Positions 15,365-23,153 of a DNA stretch of 45,388 nucleotides are shown here, in pieces. Source of the DNA: Mycobacterium sp. WUMAC-067 (lineage in GTDB: Bacteria > Actinomycetota > Actinomycetes > Mycobacteriales > Mycobacteriaceae). A program made the position numbers and the translations under genes. The stretch covers positions 1-45,388 of the forward strand of contig NZ_JAEKMI010000039.1 of assembly GCF_020217485.1 (NCBI RefSeq). Direction: 5' to 3'. The notes under the pieces are model-generated. The model saw only the letters and a list, made by a program, of their open reading frames with translations, was not told the origin of the DNA and searched no databases. Each line of letters begins with the position of its first letter. Position 1 is the stretch's first letter.

Positions 15365-16246
15365 ATGACCGGCCGGCCGGCCAAACTGTCGGTGGCCACC
15401 CCGGTCGTGACGATGTTCCCCCAGAGCAGCGGCGACTGGGAAAAGAACGCGACCATCGAGGACCTGGCGCAGATCGCCGAGGCCGCCGATCGGCTCGGCT
15501 ACCACCACCTGACCTGTAGCGAGCACGTTGCGCTGCCCGCGGCCGAGACGGACCGCCGCGGCACCCGCTATTGGGACCCGCTGGCGACCTTCGGCTACCT
15601 TGCCGCGCGCACGCGACGAATTCGGTTGGCCACCAACGTGCTGGTGCTCGGCTACCACCACCCGCTCGAGATCGCCAAACGCTACGGCACCTTGGACCAG
15701 GTCAGCGGCGGCAGGGTGATCCTGGGGGTCGGCGTGGGCAGCCTCAAAGCCGAGTTCGATCTGCTCGGCGCGCCGTTCGACGACCGCGGCCGGCGCGCCG
15801 ACGACGCCCTGCGGGCCCTGCGCGCCGCACTGTCGGCACCCGAACCCGAATACCACGGCGAGTTCTACTCCTTCGGCGGCATGGTCGTCGATCCCTGCGC
15901 GACGCAGGACCACGTCCCCATCTGGATCGGCGGGCAAACGCTGCGATCGCTGCGCCGCGCCGCCACCCTGGCCGACGGGTGGGCACCCTTCAACGTGAAC
16001 CTGCGCCAGGCGCGAGACTGGCTGAGCCGCTTCGAGTTCAGCCCCGGTTTCGACGTCGTCCTGCCGCCTCCCGCGCTGCTGGACCCGATCGGCGAGCCGG
16101 AACGGACCCGCGACCTCGTCGGCGAGACCGCCGCGCACGGCGCGACCATCGTCAGCGCCGCGTTCCGCCACACCTCGCTGCCGCATTACCTGGAGAACCT
16201 GCAGGCCCTCGCCGAACTCCACCCCCCGTCCGGCGGCGCCACGTAG
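15365..16246 (+). CDS. LLM class F420-dependent oxidoreductase
   Basis: 293-aa luciferase-like monooxygenase-fold protein of the mycobacterial F420 type. Family features are the GYHHLTCSEHV stretch near 50-60, the RIRLATNVLVLGYHHPLEIAKRYGTLDQVSGGRVILGVGVG core (read in segments, about 80-125) and WIGGQTLRSLRRAA near 182-195, which would bind the cofactor phosphate. The ATG has a GGGAAGAG ribosome binding site. It is divergent from TetR-P450, so it likely acts on the same substrate class, for example a redox step after hydroxylation. FMN use instead of F420 cannot be excluded. Confidence 0.88.
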   Translation: MTGRPAKLSVATPVVTMFPQSSGDWEKNATIEDLAQIAEAADRLGYHHLTCSEHVALPAAETDRRGTRYWDPLATFGYLAARTRRIRLATNVLVLGYHHPLEIAKRYGTLDQVSGGRVILGVGVGSLKAEFDLLGAPFDDRGRRADDALRALRAALSAPEPEYHGEFYSFGGMVVDPCATQDHVPIWIGGQTLRSLRRAATLADGWAPFNVNLRQARDWLSRFEFSPGFDVVLPPPALLDPIGEPERTRDLVGETAAHGATIVSAAFRHTSLPHYLENLQALAELHPPSGGAT

Positions 16247-16269
16247 GACCCGCTGACCACCATCGGCGC

Positions 16270-16683
16270 CTACGAGGCGCAGCAGGTGGGCTGCGATTCG
16301 TCGGCGGGCCCGAACGTCTCGGAATCGGCCTTCACGGTGTAGATCTCCCAGCGCTCACCGCCCGGTCCGCTCACCCACACCTTGTCTTGGGTGGCGTAGC
16401 AACAGGTCGAGTCGATCTCTTCGTCGGTGAGCAGACCCGTCTCTGCGAGCCGCCTGTTCTCGGCGAGCACGGCGTCGCTGGAGGCGACCTCGACCCCGAG
16501 ATGGTTGAGGGTGCCGCCGTCGCCGGCGTTTTCCAGCAACACCAGTTTGAGCGGCGGGTCGGCAACGACGAAGTTGGCGTAGCCGGGCTTGACCTTGGCC
16601 GGCTCGACGTCAAAAAGCTTGCTGTAGAACGTGATCGCCTCGTCGAGGTTGTCGACGTTGAGGGCCAGTTGGATGCGCGACAT
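16270..16683 (-). CDS. cadI: ArsI/CadI family VOC protein (heavy-metal or organoarsenical resistance)
   Basis: 137-aa single-module vicinal-oxygen-chelate protein. It begins MSRIQLALNVDNLDEAITFYSKLF, with the cysteine pair DSTCCYATQDKVWV near 92-105 and another CC close to the C-terminus. M. tuberculosis CadI (Rv2641) is cadmium-inducible, and related ArsI proteins cleave the carbon-arsenic bond of trivalent organoarsenicals using Fe2+; the tandem cysteines would bind As(III). It is the last gene of the arsR-acr3/arsC-cadI operon, two bases after the upstream stop codon. Degradation of methylarsenite is a reasonable inference from context. Confidence 0.88.
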   Translation of the reverse strand: MSRIQLALNVDNLDEAITFYSKLFDVEPAKVKPGYANFVVADPPLKLVLLENAGDGGTLNHLGVEVASSDAVLAENRRLAETGLLTDEEIDSTCCYATQDKVWVSGPGGERWEIYTVKADSETFGPADESQPTCCAS

Positions 16684-16685
16684 GG

Positions 16686-18179
16686 TTACCGTCCTTTCGT
16701 GGCGGGTACATCGATCGTCATCGCGATCCCGAGCAGCTCCCGAATGAGGGCATGCACATGCTCGGCGATGTCCTCACGGATGGCCCGCACCGTCTCGACC
16801 GGCTGGCCGGCGGGATCGCGCAGGGGCCAATCGCGGTACGAGACGCCTGGGAAGAACGGACAGGTATCACCGCAGCCCATGGTGATCACCACGTCACTCG
16901 TCCGCACCACGTCGGCGTCAAGTGCTTTCGGGACGTCGGTGATATCGATGCCCCATTCGGCCATCACGGCCACCGCCGCGGGGTTGATCTGATCGGCGGG
17001 TTCGGTTCCGGCGGAACGGACCTCGATGCGGTCGCCGGCCAGCTGGTGCAGCAGCGCGGCGGCCATCTGGGAACGACCGGCGTTATGCACGCAGACGAAC
17101 AGAACGCTGGGCCTGTCGCCCGACGAGGAACTGCCGGCACCGAAGAGCCGCGGGCGCAAAGCCAGCGAAACGTAAACGAGGGCGACCAGGATCGGAACTT
17201 CGATCAGGGGTCCGACCACGCCGGCCAGGGCCTGACCCGAGGCGGCGCCGTAGGTCGCGATCGCCACCGCGATCGCGAGCTCAAAGTTGTTGCCGGCGGC
17301 GGTGAACGCCAGGGTTGTGGTGCGCGCATAGCCGAGCCGCAGCAGCACCCCCAGCGCATATCCGCCCGCCCACATGATCGCGAAATACGCCAGCAGCGGC
17401 ACCGCGATTCGGGCGACATCCCAAGGCCGGGAGGTGATTTGGTGGCCCTGCAGCGCGAAGAGAATGACGATGGTGAACAGCAACCCATACAACGCCCAGG
17501 GCCCGATCCGGGGCAGGAAGCGGCCCTCGTACCAACCGCGGCCCCTGGTGCGTTCGCCCAGACGGCGCGACAGGTACCCGGCCAGCAGCGGCAGCCCCAG
17601 GAAGATGAGCACCGATTTCGCGATCTGCCAGGCAGACACGTCGATTCCGGTGGTGCTCAGACCCAACCACCCCGGCAGCACCGACAGATAGAACCAGCCC
17701 AGGGCGGCGAACATGACGACCTGGAAGATCGAGTTCAGCGCGACCAGGACGGCGGCGCCTTCGCGGTCACCGCGGGCGAGGTCGTTCCAGATGATGACCA
17801 TGGCGATGCAGCGTGCCAGCCCCACGATGATCAGCCCGGTCCGGTACTCCGGTAGATCCGGCAGCAGGAGCCAGGCGAGCGCGAACATGACCGCGGGTCC
17901 AACCAGCCAGTTCAGCGCCAGCGATGTCACCATCAATTTGCGATCCGCGGTCACGGTGTCCAGCTGGTCGTACCGCACTTTGGCCAGGACCGGGTACATC
18001 ATCACCAGCAGCCCGATCGCGATCGGCAAGGAGATCCCGTCGACCTGAACGGCGCTCACGGCTTTTCCCAGGCCCGGGACAAGCCGGCCCAGCAGCAGGC
18101 CGACCACCATCGCCATCGCGATCCATCCCGGCAGGAAGCGATCCAACGTCGATAGCCGCGCGCTTACCGGTTGGCTCAT
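16686..18179 (-). CDS. arsC: ACR3 arsenite efflux permease fused to ArsC arsenate reductase
   Basis: 497-aa two-domain protein. Residues 1 to about 340 form an ACR3 permease with about ten hydrophobic segments, including the conserved cysteine in GLARCIAMVIIWNDLARGD near 120-135. Residues about 355-497 form a low-molecular-weight-phosphatase-type ArsC with the CX5R loop in FVCVHNAGRSQMAAAL and further cysteines in MGCGDTCPFFPG. The fusion couples arsenate reduction to arsenite export at the inner membrane. The same architecture occurs in M. tuberculosis Rv2643. I chose the ATG at 18177-18179 because it overlaps the arsR stop codon as ATGA. The upstream in-frame ATG at 18188 lies inside arsR. 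Confidence 0.93.
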   Translation of the reverse strand: MSQPVSARLSTLDRFLPGWIAMAMVVGLLLGRLVPGLGKAVSAVQVDGISLPIAIGLLVMMYPVLAKVRYDQLDTVTADRKLMVTSLALNWLVGPAVMFALAWLLLPDLPEYRTGLIIVGLARCIAMVIIWNDLARGDREGAAVLVALNSIFQVVMFAALGWFYLSVLPGWLGLSTTGIDVSAWQIAKSVLIFLGLPLLAGYLSRRLGERTRGRGWYEGRFLPRIGPWALYGLLFTIVILFALQGHQITSRPWDVARIAVPLLAYFAIMWAGGYALGVLLRLGYARTTTLAFTAAGNNFELAIAVAIATYGAASGQALAGVVGPLIEVPILVALVYVSLALRPRLFGAGSSSSGDRPSVLFVCVHNAGRSQMAAALLHQLAGDRIEVRSAGTEPADQINPAAVAVMAEWGIDITDVPKALDADVVRTSDVVITMGCGDTCPFFPGVSYRDWPLRDPAGQPVETVRAIREDIAEHVHALIRELLGIAMTIDVPATKGR

Positions 18180-18532
18180 GACCCGCATCCCGCGGCCGAC
18201 AGGGCGTCAACATGCAACACCGACGAAAGTTGTTGCAACGCTTCGGGGACCACCCAGTAGTACACCCACGTGCCGCGTCGTTCGCAATCCAAAAGCCCCG
18301 CAGACCGCAGCGTCTTCAGGTGATGGGAGATCGTCGGCTGCGACACGTCGAACGTCGGGGAGATCTCGCAAACACAGGCCTGACCGCGCGGGTGGCTGGC
18401 GACCAGACTCAACAGTCGCAATCGCACCGGATCGCTGAGCGCCTTGAACATCGCCGCCAGCTGCGCGGCTTGCGGCTCGGCCAGGGCGGCCGCCCCCAGC
18501 GCGGGGCAACACTCCTTGGTTTGATTCGGCAT
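18176..18532 (-). CDS. arsR: ArsR family arsenic-responsive repressor
   Basis: 118-aa ArsR/SmtB winged-helix repressor. The metalloid-binding motif ACVCEI lies near 52-57, where ELCVCDL sits in classical ArsR. The DNA-recognition helix VSQPTISHHLKTLRSAGLL spans about 68-86, and extra cysteines sit at both ends (ECC near 7-9, and AGCGS at the C-terminus). It heads the arsR-acr3/arsC-cadI operon and overlaps the next gene by 4 nt. The upstream AT-rich segment holds an imperfect dyad that may be its operator. Release by As(III) or Sb(III) is inferred from the family. Confidence 0.93.
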   Translation of the reverse strand: MPNQTKECCPALGAAALAEPQAAQLAAMFKALSDPVRLRLLSLVASHPRGQACVCEISPTFDVSQPTISHHLKTLRSAGLLDCERRGTWVYYWVVPEALQQLSSVLHVDALSAAGCGS

Positions 18533-18535
18533 TGG

Positions 18536-18555
18536 TCTATATAAACACGTATCGA
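18536..18555 (-). promoter_or_regulatory. Possible ArsR operator/promoter of the ars operon
   Basis: An imperfect dyad TCTATA-N8-TATCGA (one mismatch) spans 18536-18555 just upstream of the arsR start. It is the most AT-rich stretch between arsR and the divergent lipoprotein gene and contains TATA-like sequence a few bases from the arsR start codon. ArsR operators are usually short dyads at the promoter, so the place fits, but the arms are weak. Confidence 0.35.
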
Positions 18556-18606
18556 ATCAGGATGCCAGGTTCTATAGTCCTCATGACCGTCTAACGGAGG
18601 ACCGAT

Positions 18607-19119
18607 ATGACAAACCTTCAGCGGTGGATCGTTCGTGCGGCTGCCGCGCTCGGTGCGCTCGCACTGGGGGCGAGTCTGCCGGCCTGTTCCGGCAAGGAAA
18701 GTCACCCGGCCGCTCCCACAAGTTCGACTCCGGCCTTGACGAGCACGACCGTCATGATCGACGGGAACAAGCACACGCTCATCGCCGCGGTCGACTGCAC
18801 AAGCTCGGCGGCCCAACCGAATGCGTCGCCACCGGAATCGGGAGACCTCACGACCCGCATCAGCGTGCGCGACGACGCGGCGTCGGTGTCCCTGGCCGTC
18901 TCGGACGAACGGCCCCCCACCGTGGACGGCTTCGCGATTTCGCTCAAGCTCGACAATGGCAAGTATCAGCTGCCCTATCAGGGAACTAATTCGCCGACGC
19001 AGGTGCAGGCGACCAAGGACGGTAAGAGCTACACGATCACCGGCACGGGCCAGGCGACCACGCCCGGGCAAAGCGGTGTGCGCGACGTGAGATTCGGCAT
19101 CCACGTGACATGCCCTTAG
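18607..19119 (+). CDS. LpqH-like (19-kDa antigen family) lipoprotein
   Basis: 170-aa predicted lipoprotein. A signal peptide ends in LPAC with Cys27 as the lipidated residue, followed by a Ser/Thr/Pro-rich linker of the kind that is often glycosylated. The body has VMIDGNKHTL and VDCTS in the first half and a C-terminal HVTCP, so two cysteines could form a disulfide, as in LpqH. Length and pattern fit the 19-kDa antigen family, surface proteins seen by Toll-like receptor 2. The ATG follows a GGAGG ribosome binding site. It is divergent from arsR but need not be linked to arsenic. Confidence 0.85.
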   Translation: MTNLQRWIVRAAAALGALALGASLPACSGKESHPAAPTSSTPALTSTTVMIDGNKHTLIAAVDCTSSAAQPNASPPESGDLTTRISVRDDAASVSLAVSDERPPTVDGFAISLKLDNGKYQLPYQGTNSPTQVQATKDGKSYTITGTGQATTPGQSGVRDVRFGIHVTCP

Positions 19120-19163
19120 TCGTCGCGGTTGTTTGCCGCGACGTCCTCTGAGAGGCTGACAGC

Positions 19164-20162
19164 TTGGACATCTTCGCGCAGTGGCAAAACGGCGGCACCG
19201 AACTTCGCTGGCGGTCGACCACCGCGGCCAACGATGCCAGAGAAGTCGCGATTTTCAGCCGCCGTTGCGGCACCCCGGGCGCGCCCGCGCTAGTGCTGGT
19301 GCACGGCTTTCCGACGTCGAGCATCGACTACTTCGCCCTGACGGCCGAGCTCGCCGCGGAGTTCGACATCTACCTGCTCGACTTTCCCGGCTACGGGCTC
19401 TCCGACAAACCGCCCGCGCCGTACGTGTACTCGCTCTACGACGACGCGCGGCTGCTGGTCTACGCCATCACCGAGGTGTGGCAACTCACCGGCTACCGCA
19501 TGCTCACCCACGACCGCGGCAGCAGCGTCGGCATGATCGCGCTGGGCATGCTGGCGGCCCTTGATCCGCCGGCGGTGCCCGCCGACCTGATCGTGACGAA
19601 TGCCAATATCTACCTTCCGCTTTCGAATCTGACCGCGTTCCAGACCGCGCTGCTCGATCCCGGGACCGGGCGCGCCACCGCGGCGGCGACGACGCCGGAG
19701 ATGCTGGCGGCCGGGATGGGCGCCAGCACGTTCATGCCGCGACGGACATTGGACGATCCGGAAATCGCCGCCTTGGCCAAGTGCTTCGCCCACAACGACG
19801 GAATCCGCGTGCTGCCCGACACCATCCAATACCTCAACGAGCGCGCCGCCGACGAAACAGGTTGGCTGGAAACGCTTTCCACGAGCGATGTCAACACCAC
19901 CGTGGTGTGGGGCGTGCACGACAATGTGGCACCGTTGCGGGTTCCCAACCACGTGTGGCTGACGTATTTGAAGAACAAGCCGGGCCGCAACCGCTATTGG
20001 CTGGTGCCGGGCGCCGACCACTATCTGCAGTGCGACGCCCCGAGGCAGCTGGCGCAGATCGTGCGCGTCACCGCCCAGGGCGACGACATTCCGTTGCAGA
20101 CATTGGGAAACCGGCCCGACGGCGCGGTGCTGGTCGACCAGAGCGACCAGAGCGCGCCCTAG
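19164..20162 (+). CDS. Alpha/beta hydrolase, haloalkane dehalogenase/epoxide hydrolase-like
   Basis: 332-aa alpha/beta hydrolase. The oxyanion motif is HGFPTSS (47-53) and the nucleophile is probably Asp117 in THDRGSSVG rather than serine. DFPGYGLSDKP lies near 73-83 and a C-terminal histidine in GADHYLQCD near 288. An Asp nucleophile points to an epoxide hydrolase or dehalogenase-type mechanism. The start is uncertain: I used TTG at 19164 with GAGAGG upstream, since the next methionine lies past the first strand. It converges on the P450 gene, separated by a strong tandem palindrome. The substrate is not known. Confidence 0.8.
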   Translation: MDIFAQWQNGGTELRWRSTTAANDAREVAIFSRRCGTPGAPALVLVHGFPTSSIDYFALTAELAAEFDIYLLDFPGYGLSDKPPAPYVYSLYDDARLLVYAITEVWQLTGYRMLTHDRGSSVGMIALGMLAALDPPAVPADLIVTNANIYLPLSNLTAFQTALLDPGTGRATAAATTPEMLAAGMGASTFMPRRTLDDPEIAALAKCFAHNDGIRVLPDTIQYLNERAADETGWLETLSTSDVNTTVVWGVHDNVAPLRVPNHVWLTYLKNKPGRNRYWLVPGADHYLQCDAPRQLAQIVRVTAQGDDIPLQTLGNRPDGAVLVDQSDQSAP

Positions 20163-20186
20163 CGGGTCACTACCCTAGCCCCGCCC

Positions 20187-20238
20187 AGCGTGACGCCACA
20201 GTCACGTTCGGCGCCGAGCGTGACTGCACAGTCACGCT
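20187..20238. terminator. Tandem palindromes between convergent genes
   Basis: Two related hairpins follow each other. AGCGTGAC/GTCACGTT lies at 20187-20208 (7 of 8 pairs), and a perfect 10-bp stem AGCGTGACTG/CAGTCACGCT at 20217-20238 has only two bases between the arms. They sit between converging stop codons at 20162 and 20261, the classical place for a bidirectional terminator. No T-run is present. The 30-bp tandem spacing also looks like a repeat family. Confidence 0.6.
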
Positions 20239-20260
20239 GGCGCGCGAAACGGGCCGAAAG

Positions 20261-21466
20261 TCATCCCGTCACGACGGGCAGGCGCGCCCACCCACGCACA
20301 CTCGCGGTGTGCGCGCGCTCGGCGTTGGCGTAGTCGACCTCCCAGTCCGGCCAGCGTTTGAGGACCTCTTCGAATGCCACCCGCGCCTCCATCCGGGCCA
20401 GCGCCGAGCCCAGGCAGAAGTGCAGGCCCTGCCCAAAGCTGAGGTGGCCGCCCGCCTGCCGGTGGATGTCGTAGCGGTCCGGATCGGCGAACCGCCGCGG
20501 GTCACGGTTGGCGGAACCGTTGAGCAGCAACATGAATGAGCCCTCGGGGACGACGCGTCCGTACTGCTCGGCATCGCGGGCCACGTAGCGCGCCTGGACC
20601 GGCGACGGGGGTTCGAAGCGCAGCGTCTCCTCGATCGCGCCCGGGATCAGGGACGGGTCGGCGACGAGCTCGCGGCGCTGCTCGGGGTGATCCGACAGCA
20701 GCTGTCCCATGAAACCGATGAGCCGGGCGGTCGTCTCGTTCCCGGCGCCGGCGATCATGGCGGTGTAGGCCAGCACCTCGGTGCGCGACAGCGGGCGCCG
20801 GGTCCCGTCGGGCTCGTCGATCTCGGCCCGCAGCAGCTCCGTCATCAGGTCGTCGGAGGGATGACTGGCCCGCCACTCGATGTACTCGGCGAACAGGGCA
20901 ATGGAATTCGCGAAAACGTTCGCATCGACCGCAGCGGGGTCGCTGTCCTTCGACAATTCGATGTTGGCGACGCTGCGGTCGCGGATCTTTTCCTGATCGG
21001 CCTCGGGGATGCCCAGCAGGTAGCCGATGGTCCGCATCGGCATCATCGCCCCGAGATCGGCGATGAAGTCGAACCTCCCGGCGCCGACCAGCGGGTCCAG
21101 CTCGCGGACACAGAATCCGCGCACCAGATCCTCCACGGCCAGCATCCGCCGGGGCGTGAAAACACGCGAGAGCAGGCGCCGATGCAGATCGTGCAGCGGA
21201 GGATCTTCGAACAGCAGAATCCCCGGCGGCACTTCGATATTGGCGAACAAGATATCGGCGGTGGTGCCCCGGCCGGATCGGTAGGTCTGCCAGTTCGGCA
21301 ATTCGCGCGCCACGTCGTCGTAGCGGCTCAGCGCGTAGAAGTTGTACTTCTCGTTGTAATACAACGGCGCTTCTTCGCGCATCCGCTTCCACACCGGATA
21401 GGGGTTGTCATCGATCGCGGAGTCGAAGGGATCGTAGTACAACTCGATCGCGCTCGTGTCTGTCAT
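20261..21466 (-). CDS. Cytochrome P450
   Basis: 401-aa P450. The I-helix motif is AGAGNETTARL near 240-250, ExxR is EETLR near 282 and the heme loop is FGQGLHFCLGSALAR near 342-356. It begins with an acidic, tyrosine-rich N-terminus without a membrane anchor. It is the second gene of a minus-strand unit behind a TetR regulator, which is divergent from a 36-aa membrane ORF and an AveC-family gene. In avermectin biosynthesis AveC works with the P450 AveE, which makes the pairing suggestive. It is not clearly one of the named M. tuberculosis P450s, so no CYP number is given. Confidence 0.93.
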   Translation of the reverse strand: MTDTSAIELYYDPFDSAIDDNPYPVWKRMREEAPLYYNEKYNFYALSRYDDVARELPNWQTYRSGRGTTADILFANIEVPPGILLFEDPPLHDLHRRLLSRVFTPRRMLAVEDLVRGFCVRELDPLVGAGRFDFIADLGAMMPMRTIGYLLGIPEADQEKIRDRSVANIELSKDSDPAAVDANVFANSIALFAEYIEWRASHPSDDLMTELLRAEIDEPDGTRRPLSRTEVLAYTAMIAGAGNETTARLIGFMGQLLSDHPEQRRELVADPSLIPGAIEETLRFEPPSPVQARYVARDAEQYGRVVPEGSFMLLLNGSANRDPRRFADPDRYDIHRQAGGHLSFGQGLHFCLGSALARMEARVAFEEVLKRWPDWEVDYANAERAHTASVRGWARLPVVTG

Positions 21467-21503
21467 GAACTAATTCCTCTGAGTAGAGCGGTCTTTGGAG
21501 AGC

Positions 21504-22160
21504 TCAGCCGTTCCTGTGCAGGAAGCCGTGCAAGATGGCCTGGATCAGTTCGTCGACGATGGTCTCCCTCGACGGCGGCTCGGCCCCGAAGTAGGTCGAC
21601 CGCAACGCCGCCATGCCGGCGATCATCGCGACCGTCGAATGGGCGGGCAGGTCGGGATGGTCGGAGCGCAGCCCGCGCAGGTGCATGCCCTCGGCGCTGA
21701 TCTGACCGAGCGCCGTGACCGCCTGCCGGATCTCGGCGATGCCGGCGTCGGCCTTTTCCTCCTCGGACAGCGCCTCGGAAGCCATCAGGGTCAGCAGCAG
21801 ACCCTGATGTTCGACGAACACGTCGTAGAGCTGCCCCACGAAACGACGCGCCAGCTCCTCCTCGTCGGTCTCCTCCGGGACGACCGACTGCCAGGTCTGG
21901 CGAAATTCCTCGACGAAATCGGTGAAGGGCAGGACGAGCGCCTCACGAAACAACGCCGCCTTGGAGCCGAAGTGGCGAAACAACAGGTGCTCGGTAACCC
22001 CTGCGGCCTGGGCGATTTCACGCGTCGTCGTGCTGCGGTAGTCCTGGCGGGCGAAGCGGGCCCGGGCGGTGTCGAGCAACAGCTGGCGCGGAGCGCCGCG
22101 GGGCCGGCGCACCGAGGCCGACGCCGCACTGCGTTTCGTGGTGGACGGCCGCTGGGCCAC
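21504..22160 (-). CDS. TetR family transcriptional regulator
   Basis: 218-aa TetR-type regulator with a basic N-terminal extension (about 25 residues), then the helix-turn-helix (STTTREIAQAAGVTEHLLFRHFGSKAALF read in two parts, about 43-72) and a helical ligand domain. The start is GTG at 22158-22160. It lies upstream of the P450 gene with 37 nt between, probably one transcript. A perfect 16-bp palindrome 38 nt upstream of its start is the likely operator and would also cover the divergent AveC promoter. Confidence 0.92.
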   Translation of the reverse strand: MAQRPSTTKRSAASASVRRPRGAPRQLLLDTARARFARQDYRSTTTREIAQAAGVTEHLLFRHFGSKAALFREALVLPFTDFVEEFRQTWQSVVPEETDEEELARRFVGQLYDVFVEHQGLLLTLMASEALSEEEKADAGIAEIRQAVTALGQISAEGMHLRGLRSDHPDLPAHSTVAMIAGMAALRSTYFGAEPPSRETIVDELIQAILHGFLHRNG

Positions 22161-22197
22161 GTCGCTGCCTCCTCACCCGATGGTTGACTGTCTTTAG

Positions 22198-22213
22198 GAT
22201 AGTGTGCACTATC
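22198..22213. promoter_or_regulatory. TetR operator palindrome GATAGTG-N2-CACTATC
   Basis: Perfect 7-bp inverted repeat with a 2-nt centre, placed in the 89-nt gap between the divergent tetR (start 22160) and the 36-aa ORF (start 22250). Length, symmetry and place are those of a TetR-family operator controlling both directions. Confidence 0.7.
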
Positions 22214-22249
22214 TAACGAGTCGAGCTCGAATCGGAAGGGGTTGCGACT

Positions 22250-22360
22250 GTGGGCGCCGTCATCATGCTGGGCACGCTGTTCGGCTTGATCGTTGTGATC
22301 TTCGGGCTGGTGCTGCGCTTCGACCCCCAGGCACGCCGCAGCCAAGGACGCGACCAGTGA
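22250..22360 (+). CDS. Small single-pass membrane protein (36 aa)
   Basis: A 36-codon frame starting with GTG, with a GGAAGGGG ribosome binding site upstream. The product is one long hydrophobic helix (VIMLGTLFGLIVVIFGLVL, residues 4-22) followed by a basic polar tail (RRSQGRDQ). Its TGA overlaps the GTG of the AveC-family gene (GTGA, 22357-22360), a classical coupling arrangement that argues it is translated. I do not recognise a family. A stabilising or assembly partner for the AveC-like membrane protein is the natural guess. Confidence 0.7.
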   Translation: MGAVIMLGTLFGLIVVIFGLVLRFDPQARRSQGRDQ

Positions 22361-23142
22361 GCTCCCAGATGACACCGGTGATGCAGGCGGCCAGCGACTT
22401 CGCGCTCGTCGGGGGCATCACGTTCACCGCCCTGGGGATCTATCTGAGCGTTCGTCAGCGGCGCGTGCACCCCCTTCTGCTGCTGTGCATCTCGGCGATG
22501 TCGTTCTCGTGGATCGAGGCCCCCTACGACTGGGCGATGTACGCGCAGTTCCCGCCTGCCATCCCCCGGATGCCGTCGTGGTGGCCGCTGAACATGACGT
22601 GGGGTGGGCTGCCGCTGTTCGTCCCCGTCGGCTACGTCTCCTACTTCGTGCTGCCGGCCGTGACCGGCGCGGCGCTGGGGCGATGGGTGGCCGCCCGGTT
22701 CGACTGGCGCAGGCCCCAAACGCTCTTGGTGGTCGGCCTTGTCGTCGGCTTCTGCTGGGCGCTGTTCTTCAACGGGTTCCTGGGCGCCAAACTCGGCGTG
22801 TTCTATTACGGCCGCGTGATTCCCGGGCTCTCGATCCGCGAGGGCACCCTGCACCAGTACCCGCTCTACGACTCGCTGGCGATGGGCATCCAGATGATGC
22901 TCTTCACCTACCTGCTGGGCCGCACCGACGCCCAAGGGCGCAACGTCATCGAGATGTGGGCGCAGAACCGGGCGAAGAACCGCGTCGCCTCGTCGATCCT
23001 GTCCGTCGTCGCGGTGGTGGTCATCGGAAACGTCCTCTACGGCGCCGTTTTCGCGCCCCACCTGGTGACGAAGCTGGGCGGCTGGGTGACCACCGAGCCG
23101 CCCGGCCAGCTGTTCCCGGGCGTCCCGAACCAACCGCGCTAG
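22357..23142 (+). CDS. AveC family (spirocyclase AveC-like) membrane protein
   Basis: 261-aa multi-pass membrane protein with about six or seven hydrophobic segments. Conserved-looking blocks include SWIEAPYDWAMYAQFPP near 49-65, PLFVPVGYVSYFVLPA near 84-100 and HQYPLYDSLAMGIQMM near 164-180. This pattern is that of the AveC family, whose founding member forms or modifies the spiroketal of avermectin. Mycobacteria carry several such proteins of unknown function, often near P450s. The GTG start overlaps the stop of the 36-aa ORF. An earlier open frame exists but would remove that coupling. The substrate is probably lipid- or terpenoid-like (inference). Confidence 0.82.
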   Translation: MSSQMTPVMQAASDFALVGGITFTALGIYLSVRQRRVHPLLLLCISAMSFSWIEAPYDWAMYAQFPPAIPRMPSWWPLNMTWGGLPLFVPVGYVSYFVLPAVTGAALGRWVAARFDWRRPQTLLVVGLVVGFCWALFFNGFLGAKLGVFYYGRVIPGLSIREGTLHQYPLYDSLAMGIQMMLFTYLLGRTDAQGRNVIEMWAQNRAKNRVASSILSVVAVVVIGNVLYGAVFAPHLVTKLGGWVTTEPPGQLFPGVPNQPR

Positions 23143-23153
23143 CCGCCGAAAAA

